From NCBI GenBank assembly GCA_963631655.1, contig CAVGRR010000065.1, positions 1-8,876 on the forward strand: a stretch of 8,876 bases of DNA, read 5' to 3'. The notes below the pieces were generated by a model, which did not search any database, was not told where the DNA came from, and was given only the letters and a program-made list of their open reading frames with translations. Every line of letters begins with the position of its first letter. Position 1 is the first letter of the stretch. Position numbers and translations under genes: made by a program. Below, one piece after another: positions 1-5,833 of the stretch. The DNA comes from Methanomethylophilus sp963631655 (lineage in GTDB: Archaea > Thermoplasmatota > Thermoplasmata > Methanomassiliicoccales > Methanomethylophilaceae).

Positions 1-1041
1 ACAGAACACTGCATAATGAAAGCCGATTGTGACAAAACGGACAGCCAGAATACCTCCGGCAGGTCCCTGAAAGGGACCTTTCCGGAGGACATCAAGGCAT
101 ACATCCAATATGGAAACTCGCTTACAACGTTTGTTTCTCTTCTTACCACTTACGGCTTCATGAGCTATGATCGCATTACCAAACTGATCAGAGACATGAC
201 CGGACTGACCATTTCTACCGGCACTGCAATTTCGATGGTCTCCAAATGTGCCAGCAAGGTTGCTCCCAGTCTTGAAGAAATCCGCAGAAGATTGTTGGCG
301 AGCAATGTCATCAACACCGACGAGACCGGATTGCACATCAATGGTAAGAACGACTGGGTCCACAACACATCCAATTCAGAATATCTCCTTCAGACAGTTG
401 ATCCTAAACGCGGAAGAGAAGGAATCAATCATCATGGGATCATGGAAGAATACACGGGCGTGGCAGTTCATGACTGTTTTCGCCCATATTTCTCTTATGG
501 ATCCGGTCATGCTCTGTGCTGCGCTCATCTTCTTCGGGAGTTGAACGGGATTAAAGACCTATATCCGAAACATTCTTGGCCTGAACTGTTCTCGTGTTTT
601 CTGGTCTCTTTGAACAGAGCAAAGAATTTCGTTATCGATAAAGGCGGAACCTGTTTTGATGATGCACGGATCGAACGTATACTTCGGCGTTATGACTCAA
701 TCCTGGATATTGCAGATAATGAATATCCTTCGAAAGTGAACGGAAATACGCACGCAATGAAAATAGAACGTGCTTTGATCAAGCGTCTTCGGAAACACAA
801 AGACGAAGTATGTCATTTCGTGACGAACTTTGAGGTACCATTTGATAACAATCAGGCAGAACGCGATGTGCGGTACATCAAGGTCAAAATGAAGGTTTCC
901 GGACAGTTCCGTGACCTAGAACACACTCAGAAATTCCTTGATATCATTTCTTACACGGGCACCGCACGTAAGAACGGGGTCAGTGCATTCACTGCACTGA
1001 CCGCTGCTTTCGAGGGAAACACCGATATCATATTCGGATGA
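1..1041 (+). CDS. IS66-family DDE transposase (5' end missing)
   Basis: This is the catalytic part of an IS66 (TnpC) transposase, which cuts and joins the element's DNA ends. The frame is open from base 1, so the gene begins upstream. The ATG at 16 is probably internal, because family members are usually about 450-530 residues and only about 345 are visible. Counting from that ATG, the catalytic acidic residues are Asp102 (in NTDETG), Asp153 (in VHDCFRPYF) and Glu282 (in NNQAERDVRYIKVKMKVSG). The family motifs HALCCAHLLREL and KVSGQFRD are also present. The N-terminal zinc-binding segment and coiled coil are largely missing. No frameshift or internal stop is visible in this part, so the enzyme may be functional if the upstream part is intact. 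Codon use is more AT-rich than in the later genes, which fits horizontal origin. Confidence 0.9.
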   Translation, partial: TEHCIMKADCDKTDSQNTSGRSLKGTFPEDIKAYIQYGNSLTTFVSLLTTYGFMSYDRITKLIRDMTGLTISTGTAISMVSKCASKVAPSLEEIRRRLLASNVINTDETGLHINGKNDWVHNTSNSEYLLQTVDPKRGREGINHHGIMEEYTGVAVHDCFRPYFSYGSGHALCCAHLLRELNGIKDLYPKHSWPELFSCFLVSLNRAKNFVIDKGGTCFDDARIERILRRYDSILDIADNEYPSKVNGNTHAMKIERALIKRLRKHKDEVCHFVTNFEVPFDNNQAERDVRYIKVKMKVSGQFRDLEHTQKFLDIISYTGTARKNGVSAFTALTAAFEGNTDIIFG

Positions 1042-1097
1042 AGAGTCCCAGACTTCAAAATCTGACCATTTTTAGGATGGGGGTTCTGAACAGTTAC
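1..1097 (+). mobile_element. IS66-family insertion sequence, right part
   Basis: This segment holds the transposase plus about 55 non-coding bases that run to a probable right end. The last bases of the proposed element end in CAGTTAC (1091-1097), so the end read inward starts GTAACTGTTCAGAACCCCC. IS66-family terminal repeats usually begin with GTAA, which is why I place the boundary at 1097. The left end lies outside the window, so neither the matching inverted repeat nor the usual 8-bp target duplication can be checked. If the boundary is right, the duplicated target would be CAGAAATG (1098-1105). The family and the presence of an element are well supported. The exact end is an inference. 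Confidence 0.75.
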
Positions 1098-1137
1098 CAG
1101 AAATGGATATGCTGGAACATATTTGAAAGACCCCTGA

Positions 1138-1161
1138 CCGGAAACCGGCCAAGGGCCTTGG
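1138..1161. repeat. Two adjacent short palindromes between the IS and the surface-protein gene
   Basis: Two inverted repeats sit just past the stop codon of the minus-strand surface-protein gene: CCGG-AAA-CCGG (1138-1148) and CCAAGG-G-CCTTGG (1149-1161). Transcribed from the minus strand they could form consecutive hairpins and help end that transcript. No strong T-run follows, so I do not call a terminator. Confidence 0.4.
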
Positions 1162-1164
1162 GAT

Positions 1165-3567
1165 TCAAGGTTTGCTGAACTTGTATGACAGCGCGATACC
1201 GATGATGGCGAAGATCAAGATGGCGATAATGACGACATTGTCCTTGATGAGATTGACGATACTCGATGAGTCATCGGGGATCTGGATCGCATAGTAGGAG
1301 AAATGTCCGGTCGAGAAGGTGACATTTCCGTCATAGTATCTGCATTCGACAGAGCTCAGGTCGTCCCCGTTCACATAGAAGAGCTTCACATCGGAGGCGG
1401 ACTGGCCGCGGGCCAATTTGTAGGGGATGGTGACCGTGGCGGATCCTGCGGAGAACACCGAATCGTTGGCACCGAACGTGATCTCGTAGACCTCCGCGTT
1501 TCCGAGCTGGGATCTTGCCGAGTCGGACAGCGCACTGAAGGATTTCTTGTTCACCTGAATGGTCTGGTCCGCGACCAGGCTCTTCACCGCTTCGGCATCG
1601 AAGGTGACCGTTCCGGTGGAAAGATTGAACGTTCCGCCGGAATGCGATTTCATTTCCGAGATGACCTTCGAACTGACCGCCGCAGTATTGGAGTCAGACG
1701 TCAGGACCACAGTCCCAGCAGGGGAAATCACCGTGCTGACCTTTGCAGTATATGTCGCATCGGCAGTGACCTTTTCAGGTAGTTCCGTTTTCCATTCGGC
1801 ATCGATCAGCGAATCAGGAAGGACCAGAGTGCTTTCGTAAAGATACTTGCTCTCACCGATGACCGCACCGTCCGCACCTTTCAGAATGACCGTGTAATAC
1901 CTGTCTTCTGCCGTGTAGATGGCATAATAGGTTATGTTCCCTTCCACGACATCCTTGTACTGGGATCCGTCACCTGCAGGAGATGTGTTCCAGCACTTGA
2001 AAGTGAACACCTGGGTATTTGTCATTTCACGTTCCGGATCTGCAGGTGCAACGATCGATGCACCATACGTGTAATCGCTTTTGGTGGAGATCTGCGAGTC
2101 ATCGTAATCTTTGAATGTGACAGTATAATGGAAAAGAGTCTCTTCATAAACAGCGATATACGTGACATCTTCGAGAGCCTCAGTCTTGACCTTAACCTGG
2201 GTCTCGCCGTCGATGCTCCAGTACTTGAAGGCATATGAGGCATATTTGTCGGTCTTTTTTGTAGGGTCGGCGGGAATTATGACCGTACTACCCGAGGAGT
2301 AATCATTCTGTGAATATGTTGTGCCGTATTTGTCTTTGAAAACAATATGATAGGTTTTCTGAATCGAGTTGAAATTTGCAACATAAGTCTCATCATCGGA
2401 AACAGTCGGAAGTTCGCTGACGGTTGTTCCGCCGACTTCCCAGCCGGCAAAAGTGTAAGTGTAATACTGATCGACCTTGGCCGGAGTGTAAGGCACCACT
2501 ATGTTTTGGCCGCTGTTGTAATACAGCAGAGCACAGTCCGTTTTGTCGGTCTTAAGCCTGATCTCGTATGAGGGGCGCTCATACATACTTTCGGTCAGAT
2601 CGATCTCGAAGGCGGTGTATGTGGAGTCAATAACATGAGATTCTGTGGCAGTTATCTTTTGGAAATGCTCCGGAACAGAATCAGATCCCACAAGCATAAA
2701 GTCCGAATACATATTCTTAGACTGGTCATCCCAGGTACAGTCGACAAGATACCATTCACCGTCGATCATGACCTGGTTCCACATGTGGCCCTCGGATCCT
2801 GTGGAACCGACTCCGGTGCCGGAGACGATGATGCATGGAACATCATAATAGTCGCAGATCGCCTTGAACGCCTTCGCATATCCTTCACAGACCACCAGCG
2901 CTGGGTCATCGAACGATCCGCCGAGGAATACAGTGGCGATGTTGCGGGGCACCATCGTATCGGGAACGGTCTTGTCATACTCCAGAAGGCCTGTCACAAT
3001 GGAATGGATCGACTGTACCTTGGTGAACACAGAGGTTGTATCGATGCCACCCGAATAACCGCTGATCACCGACTTAATCTTGGCAACATTGTCCTCGATC
3101 ACAGCATTTGTATTTCCATAATCTAGCATCAGATCGGTCAGTTCAACAGTGAAATCATCCGAAGAAAGGGTTTTAGTTTCCTCATAACATGAATACTTCA
3201 GAGAGTATGATTTGCCTAACCAGTACTTGTACAGATTATCCTCTTTATAGAGCGAAAAGACATTATTGATTTGTACGGACAACTGCCCGGTAACGTCATC
3301 GACCTTCTTATCGATACTGCCTGGGACATTGATCGTAAAATTAGGGTTCTCAACCGTTGCAGTGTCAAAGCCTTCATAAATCTGCTTTTCGAGACCGTCC
3401 AATTTGTCATAATAAAAACGTTCACAGCTTGACGTCGGCTCCTCCGCAGACGAACTGTCCGATCCTAAATTCACAACGGATCCGAGGAAGCACATTAATG
3501 CAGCAATCAGAACGACGAATGCGATCTGACGTTTTTTCAAAGATATCTGTCCAAAGGGATTGTCCAT
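1165..3567 (-). CDS. Membrane-anchored transglutaminase-like surface protein with InlB-type repeats
   Basis: An 800-residue exported protein. Residues about 14-35 form a hydrophobic signal or anchor helix after a Lys/Arg-rich start. A transglutaminase-like (papain-fold) domain spans roughly 182-307, with a clear catalytic triad: Cys227 (VVCEGYAKAF), His261 (EGHMWNQV) and Asp276 (WYLVDCTWDD). Such domains act as cysteine proteases or transamidases, and the substrate here is unknown. About four Listeria-Bacteroides/InlB B-type repeats follow (about 334-399, 405-475, 480-552 and a degenerate one at 557-610), each with a central Trp as in FAGWEV, FKYWSI and FKCWNT. A beta-rich region ends in FSTGHFSYYAI, before a membrane helix (about 778-795) and the short tail KFSKP. 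The topology suggests the body lies outside the cell. The start is taken as the ATG at 3567, because the possible GTG at 3576 lies inside the ribosome binding site AGGTG (3574-3578). The IS66 element lies just beyond its 3' end. Confidence 0.85.
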   Translation of the reverse strand: MDNPFGQISLKKRQIAFVVLIAALMCFLGSVVNLGSDSSSAEEPTSSCERFYYDKLDGLEKQIYEGFDTATVENPNFTINVPGSIDKKVDDVTGQLSVQINNVFSLYKEDNLYKYWLGKSYSLKYSCYEETKTLSSDDFTVELTDLMLDYGNTNAVIEDNVAKIKSVISGYSGGIDTTSVFTKVQSIHSIVTGLLEYDKTVPDTMVPRNIATVFLGGSFDDPALVVCEGYAKAFKAICDYYDVPCIIVSGTGVGSTGSEGHMWNQVMIDGEWYLVDCTWDDQSKNMYSDFMLVGSDSVPEHFQKITATESHVIDSTYTAFEIDLTESMYERPSYEIRLKTDKTDCALLYYNSGQNIVVPYTPAKVDQYYTYTFAGWEVGGTTVSELPTVSDDETYVANFNSIQKTYHIVFKDKYGTTYSQNDYSSGSTVIIPADPTKKTDKYASYAFKYWSIDGETQVKVKTEALEDVTYIAVYEETLFHYTVTFKDYDDSQISTKSDYTYGASIVAPADPEREMTNTQVFTFKCWNTSPAGDGSQYKDVVEGNITYYAIYTAEDRYYTVILKGADGAVIGESKYLYESTLVLPDSLIDAEWKTELPEKVTADATYTAKVSTVISPAGTVVLTSDSNTAAVSSKVISEMKSHSGGTFNLSTGTVTFDAEAVKSLVADQTIQVNKKSFSALSDSARSQLGNAEVYEITFGANDSVFSAGSATVTIPYKLARGQSASDVKLFYVNGDDLSSVECRYYDGNVTFSTGHFSYYAIQIPDDSSSIVNLIKDNVVIIAILIFAIIGIALSYKFSKP

Positions 3568-3598
3568 ACCCGGCACCTACAATTAGGGGTAAGTACAG

Positions 3599-3608
3599 TA
3601 AATTAAAA
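3599..3608 (-). promoter_or_regulatory. Probable TATA box for the surface-protein gene
   Basis: On the minus strand the sequence TTTTAATTTA lies about 36 bases upstream of the ATG at 3567. Transcription would then start near 3577-3580 and give a short leader carrying AGGTG (3574-3578), six bases before the ATG. Confidence 0.5.
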
Positions 3609-3637
3609 GAATATTAGGTGGCCCGTTCGAAAAAAGG

Positions 3638-3647
3638 TTTTTATTTA
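3638..3647 (+). promoter_or_regulatory. Probable TATA box for the 78-residue protein gene
   Basis: TTTTTATTTA, preceded by an A/G-rich stretch like a TFB-recognition element, is centred about 24 bases before the ATG at 3667. No ribosome binding site precedes that ATG, so the transcript is probably leaderless. Confidence 0.5.
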
Positions 3648-3666
3648 CAGATGGAACTATCATCCT

Positions 3667-3903
3667 ATGGTCCAGTTCCACTATTGGTTCCGCGACGGAA
3701 GGGCGGGAATCGTCACCGCAGACAACCCTCAGCAGGTCCTCGACAACGTTTTCAAGGATTACAACGCCCGCCTCAGGAACGACACCCACGTCGACTTCAG
3801 ATCATACAAGAAGCATTTCCATTATTATGTGGAGGAGTGGGACTCGGGAAAGGTCGTAGGGGAATTCCGCGGAAGCAGGGACCTCAACAGCCGCGGCCAT
3901 TGA
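3667..3903 (+). CDS. Small protein of unknown function, 78 residues
   Basis: I do not recognise a family. The protein is soluble-looking, rich in aromatic and charged residues, with no membrane helix and no Cys motif. It begins MVQFHYWFRDGRAG, has a likely central helix (about residues 20-37) and then a His/Tyr-rich segment, KKHFHYYVEEW. It ends with a Gly/Arg/Ser-rich tail. Codon choice, with many GAC, AAC, CTC and TTC, matches the host genes nearby, which argues that it is real. A TATA box 24 bases upstream and the lack of a ribosome binding site suggest a leaderless transcript. A small hairpin overlaps its stop codon and just follows it. It is divergent from the surface-protein gene and lies about 120 bases upstream of the prolyl isomerase, which has its own promoter, so no functional link is evident. 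Confidence 0.65.
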   Translation: MVQFHYWFRDGRAGIVTADNPQQVLDNVFKDYNARLRNDTHVDFRSYKKHFHYYVEEWDSGKVVGEFRGSRDLNSRGH

Positions 3904-3918
3904 CCGATTCCGCATCGG
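3904..3918 (+). terminator. Short hairpin after the 78-residue protein gene
   Basis: CCGAT-TCCGC-ATCGG begins directly after the TGA stop. The stem is 5 bp with a 5-base loop and is followed by AAAAGCCTTATC, not a T-run. It is a weak candidate for transcript end formation. Confidence 0.25.
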
Positions 3919-3966
3919 AAAAGCCTTATCTGATACGCCTGAACTGCCGTCATAACGTAAGATACA

Positions 3967-3976
3967 TTTTTAATAT
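3967..3976 (+). promoter_or_regulatory. Probable TATA box for the prolyl isomerase gene
   Basis: TTTTTAATAT lies about 50 bases upstream of the ATG at 4022. The expected start of transcription is near 3998. This gives a leader of about 24 bases that holds the ribosome binding site AGGTGA (4011-4016). Confidence 0.5.
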
Positions 3977-4021
3977 GGAAGGTAATCGCGCTGACATTAC
4001 ATTCCCTATCAGGTGACCATC

Positions 4022-4720
4022 ATGGCAGACCAGAAGAAAGTAATCAGACTTAACTACAAAGCGTACCTCGCAGACGCTGACAGGCTTTACGACACCACCG
4101 AAGAACAGGCAGCCAAAGACGCCGGAATCTACAACGAGAAGTATTCCTACGCACCCATGGCATACATCGCCGGTTCCAAGAAACTCTTCTGCGCCCTTGA
4201 CGACGCCATTCTCAACGCCAAGGTCGGAGAGGAATTCACCGTCGAGATCCCCTGCGAGGAAGCAGCAGGGCCCAAGAACCCCAAGCTCATCGAGACCCAC
4301 TCCATCAAAGAGTTCTACAAGCAGGAGATCAACCCCTACCCCGGACTCACCGTCTCCCTCGGCAACAAGGCCGGAACCGTCCTCTCCGTCGGAGCAGGCC
4401 GTGTCAAGGTTGACTTCAACAGCCCCCTCGCCGGTCACGACCTGAAATACGTCGTCACCGTCACCGAAGAGATCACCGACAACGCTGAGAAGGCAAAAGC
4501 CATCGTCGAGGCAGACTTCGCCAAGGCCGATGACTTCAAGTTCGACTTCCCCGGAGAGAAGGTCGTCGTCACCCTCCCCGACATAGTCAAATTCAACCAG
4601 GACTGGCCCGTTGCAAGGTTCAAGGTCGTTTCCGACCTCCGTGAGGCCTTCGGAGTCGACACCGTCGAGTTCGTCGAGGTCTGGACCGTCGCAAAGAAGG
4701 AAGAGCCTAAAACCGAGTAA
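4022..4720 (+). CDS. FKBP-type peptidyl-prolyl cis-trans isomerase, archaeal long form
   Basis: A 232-residue cytoplasmic chaperone and prolyl isomerase that speeds protein folding. The N-terminal half is an FKBP domain interrupted by the insert-in-flap (IF) chaperone domain, as in SlyD and archaeal FKBPs. The FKBP parts are about 1-80 (with APMAYIAGSKKL and VGEEFTVEIPCEEA) and about 127-150 (GRVKVDFNSPLAGHDLKY), and the IF part is about 81-126. A C-terminal extension of about 80 residues (FDFPGEKVVVTLPD, then WPVARFKVVSDLREAFG) matches the long archaeal FKBP26-like type in length and layout. No signal peptide is present. The ATG at 4022 is chosen because AGGTGA (4011-4016) sits five bases before it; an in-frame GTG at 4013 lies inside that site. 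Strong bias towards C-ending codons suggests high expression. Confidence 0.9.
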   Translation: MADQKKVIRLNYKAYLADADRLYDTTEEQAAKDAGIYNEKYSYAPMAYIAGSKKLFCALDDAILNAKVGEEFTVEIPCEEAAGPKNPKLIETHSIKEFYKQEINPYPGLTVSLGNKAGTVLSVGAGRVKVDFNSPLAGHDLKYVVTVTEEITDNAEKAKAIVEADFAKADDFKFDFPGEKVVVTLPDIVKFNQDWPVARFKVVSDLREAFGVDTVEFVEVWTVAKKEEPKTE

Positions 4721-4722
4721 GC

Positions 4723-4762
4723 AAAGGATATATAGCAGGAGCCAAATCTCCTGCTGTCCTTT
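4723..4762 (+). terminator. Hairpin between the prolyl isomerase and the tRNA gene
   Basis: AGCAGGAG (4734-4741) pairs perfectly with CTCCTGCT (4748-4755) around the loop CCAAAT. An outer stem, AAAGGA (4723-4728) with TCCTTT (4757-4762), extends it across a small asymmetric bulge to 14 bp in all. It may end or protect the isomerase mRNA. No T-run follows, so termination is an inference. Confidence 0.45.
4728..4734 (+). promoter_or_regulatory. Possible TATA box for the tRNA-Arg gene
   Basis: ATATATA preceded by AAAGG resembles a BRE plus TATA box. It would place the transcription start near 4757, about 35 bases before the mature tRNA. It overlaps the hairpin described for 4723-4762, so its role is uncertain. 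Confidence 0.35.
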
Positions 4763-4791
4763 CATCGGACAAACACTTTAACAAACCAACT

Positions 4792-4869
4792 GGGCGGGTA
4801 TTCTAGCACGGATAAGGAGACAGCCTCCTAAGCTGTATGTCTGGGGTTCGAATCCCCACCCGCCCGCCA
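4792..4869 (+). tRNA. tRNA-Arg (anticodon CCT)
   Basis: A full cloverleaf can be folded by hand. The acceptor stem is GGGCGGG (4792-4798) with CCCGCCC (4859-4865). The D stem is TTCT with AGGA. The anticodon stem is ACAGC (4820-4824) with GCTGT (4832-4836), and the loop CTCCTAA holds the anticodon CCT (4827-4829), which reads AGG. The T arm is TGGGG-TTCGAAT-CCCCA. The discriminator is G4866 and the CCA end is encoded (4867-4869). No intron is present. Confidence 0.95.
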
Positions 4870-4870
4870 G

Positions 4871-4884
4871 GTTTTTTGCATTTT
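4871..4884 (+). terminator. T-rich terminator after the tRNA gene
   Basis: Two bases after the encoded CCA end the sequence reads GTTTTTTGCATTTT. Runs of T of this kind are the usual termination signal for archaeal RNA polymerase. Confidence 0.6.
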
Positions 4885-4917
4885 CTGCTTCGACGGATTT
4901 TCTTGAGGAATCCTGTT

Positions 4918-4952
4918 TATCGTGTTGTGGACCATAACGATCCACTACGATA
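4918..4952. repeat. Imperfect inverted repeat downstream of the tRNA
   Basis: TATCGT (4918-4923) pairs with ACGATA (4947-4952), and GTGGA (4927-4931) pairs with TCCAC (4941-4945). A small asymmetric bulge separates the two stems, and the loop is nine bases. It could be an RNA hairpin or a protein-binding dyad. Confidence 0.5.
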
Positions 4953-4983
4953 TAGAGCAAAAGTAAATCACTGCCCGTAAAAT

Positions 4984-5019
4984 TATACAATAAAGTATAC
5001 AATAAAGTATACAATAAAA
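4984..5019. repeat. Three-copy 12-bp tandem repeat TATACAATAAAG
   Basis: Two exact copies of TATACAATAAAG are followed by a third that differs only in its last base. The phase is exactly 12 bp, and the junctions create GTATAC palindromes at 4995-5000 and 5007-5012. The array resembles a small set of iterons or operator sites but is too short to name. Confidence 0.8.
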
Positions 5020-5358
5020 TCGATTCGTTCGGTAAACTTACCCCTTCTCACAGGATTGACGGACAGATTCAGAACTTAAATTTCCGATTTTCCAAAAAGT
5101 GCCGATTCTTGATTGACACCAGCATTCCAAACCGCAACTGACTGCATGAGAACGATAATCCAACCACAGATCGGGTGTATTTTTTTGTAAATCGTATCAA
5201 ACCGGTTTCCGAAAGAAAATTTGTAGAAATCAACAATATCTGGATATAGGTGCCGATAACCGATCGGTCCCCTAGCAAAATCTTTCTTAAAAATCCGTAC
5301 ATTTACGAGTTGGATGAGTGGTACATAAAAGTCCGTAACGAACAGATACGTCAAATTC

Positions 5359-5367
5359 TTTATATTA
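5359..5367 (+). promoter_or_regulatory. TATA box for the zinc-ribbon/nicotinamidase operon
   Basis: TTTATATTA is centred 25 bases before the ATG at 5388, the distance expected between an archaeal TATA box and the transcription start. No ribosome binding site lies between them, so the first gene is probably translated from a leaderless mRNA. Confidence 0.65.
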
Positions 5368-5387
5368 CATCCAACTGATTATTCTTT

Positions 5388-5825
5388 ATGCATACCACGA
5401 CCGTTATTCCGCCTGAAGTACCTCCGGGGACCATCCTCGTCTGTTCCCGCTGCAATCACAAATGGGCAATCCGCAAGAGGGACGCCCTGCCGAAGAACTG
5501 TCCCAAATGCCGTTCCACGCTCTGGCTCAAAAAATATTACAGATACACCTGCATGAAATGCAACCACGAGTGGGGAACCGCCAACGACTCCCCGCAGAGG
5601 TGCCCCAAATGCCACACCAGCAAATGGAACACCCCGCCCACACCCGAGACGGTCAAACCGCATGCGGTCAAATGCAAACTCGTGAAATCCCTCAAGAACG
5701 ACGTGCTCAACGCCTATGCGGAGAAGAAGAGCTGCATCAAAGTGGCGGCCCAGTTCAACCTCGCACTGTCCGAAGTGTTCGATGCCGTCCTCGAAGCCTA
5801 TCCCGACGAGAAGATCCGTTTCTGA
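5388..5825 (+). CDS. Double zinc-ribbon protein with a C-terminal helical domain
   Basis: A 145-residue protein with two CxxC...CxxC zinc ribbons. The first uses Cys19, Cys22, Cys38 and Cys41 (VCSRCNHKW, then NCPKC). The second uses Cys55, Cys58, Cys72 and Cys75 (TCMKCNHEWGT, then RCPKC). Each ribbon has a His-x-Trp after its first Cys pair, so they look like a duplication. Residues about 97-145 (including VLNAYAEKKSCIKVAAQFNL) could form a helix-turn-helix. A nucleic-acid-binding or regulatory role is plausible but not shown. No membrane helix is visible. The gene appears leaderless, and its stop codon overlaps the ribosome binding site GAGGT of the hydrolase that follows, so the two are co-transcribed and probably translationally coupled. 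I cannot assign a named family. Confidence 0.8.
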   Translation: MHTTTVIPPEVPPGTILVCSRCNHKWAIRKRDALPKNCPKCRSTLWLKKYYRYTCMKCNHEWGTANDSPQRCPKCHTSKWNTPPTPETVKPHAVKCKLVKSLKNDVLNAYAEKKSCIKVAAQFNLALSEVFDAVLEAYPDEKIRF

Positions 5826-5833
5826 GGTATGCA

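Larger units (their letters stand above)
4885..5387. other. AT-rich gap of about 500 bases with no convincing gene
   Basis: From the end of the tRNA terminator to the zinc-ribbon gene I see no protein-coding frame with host-like codon use. The region is clearly more AT-rich than its surroundings. It contains an imperfect dyad (4918-4952), a three-copy 12-bp tandem repeat (4984-5019), the inverted repeat GGTAA-AC-TTACC (5031-5042) and the palindrome ACCGATCGGT (5259-5268). Its end carries the promoter of the next gene. Its position directly downstream of a tRNA gene makes a decayed integrated element possible, but no integrase remnant was recognised. Confidence 0.5.

Noticed and set aside
1303..3126. 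Several plus-strand open frames of 67-163 codons
   Set aside because: All lie antisense to the surface-protein gene, whose domains and catalytic triad are clear.
3950..4765. Minus-strand open frame of 271 codons, very rich in Gly, Asp, Val and Leu
   Set aside because: It is the exact antisense of the prolyl isomerase gene and reflects that gene's biased codon use; it has no family motif.
4778..5014. Minus-strand open frame of 78 codons containing GGWGFEPQTYSLGG
   Set aside because: It reads the antisense strand of the tRNA-Arg gene; the GFEPQT-like motif is a well-known false protein created by the tRNA T arm.
4984..5019. CRISPR array
   Set aside because: The repeats are directly adjacent, only 12 bp long and without spacers, and no cas gene is present.
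5069..5354. Two overlapping minus-strand open frames (92 and 77 codons) in the gap after the tRNA
   Set aside because: The longer starts with TTG and neither shows a recognisable family or host-like codon use. The shorter has an ATG at 5302 and a weak TATA-like element, so it is not fully excluded.
5462..5833. Upstream extension of the nicotinamidase-like frame
   Set aside because: It runs out of frame through the zinc-ribbon gene; the enzyme fold begins at MKKALVVVDY with a ribosome binding site directly before it.
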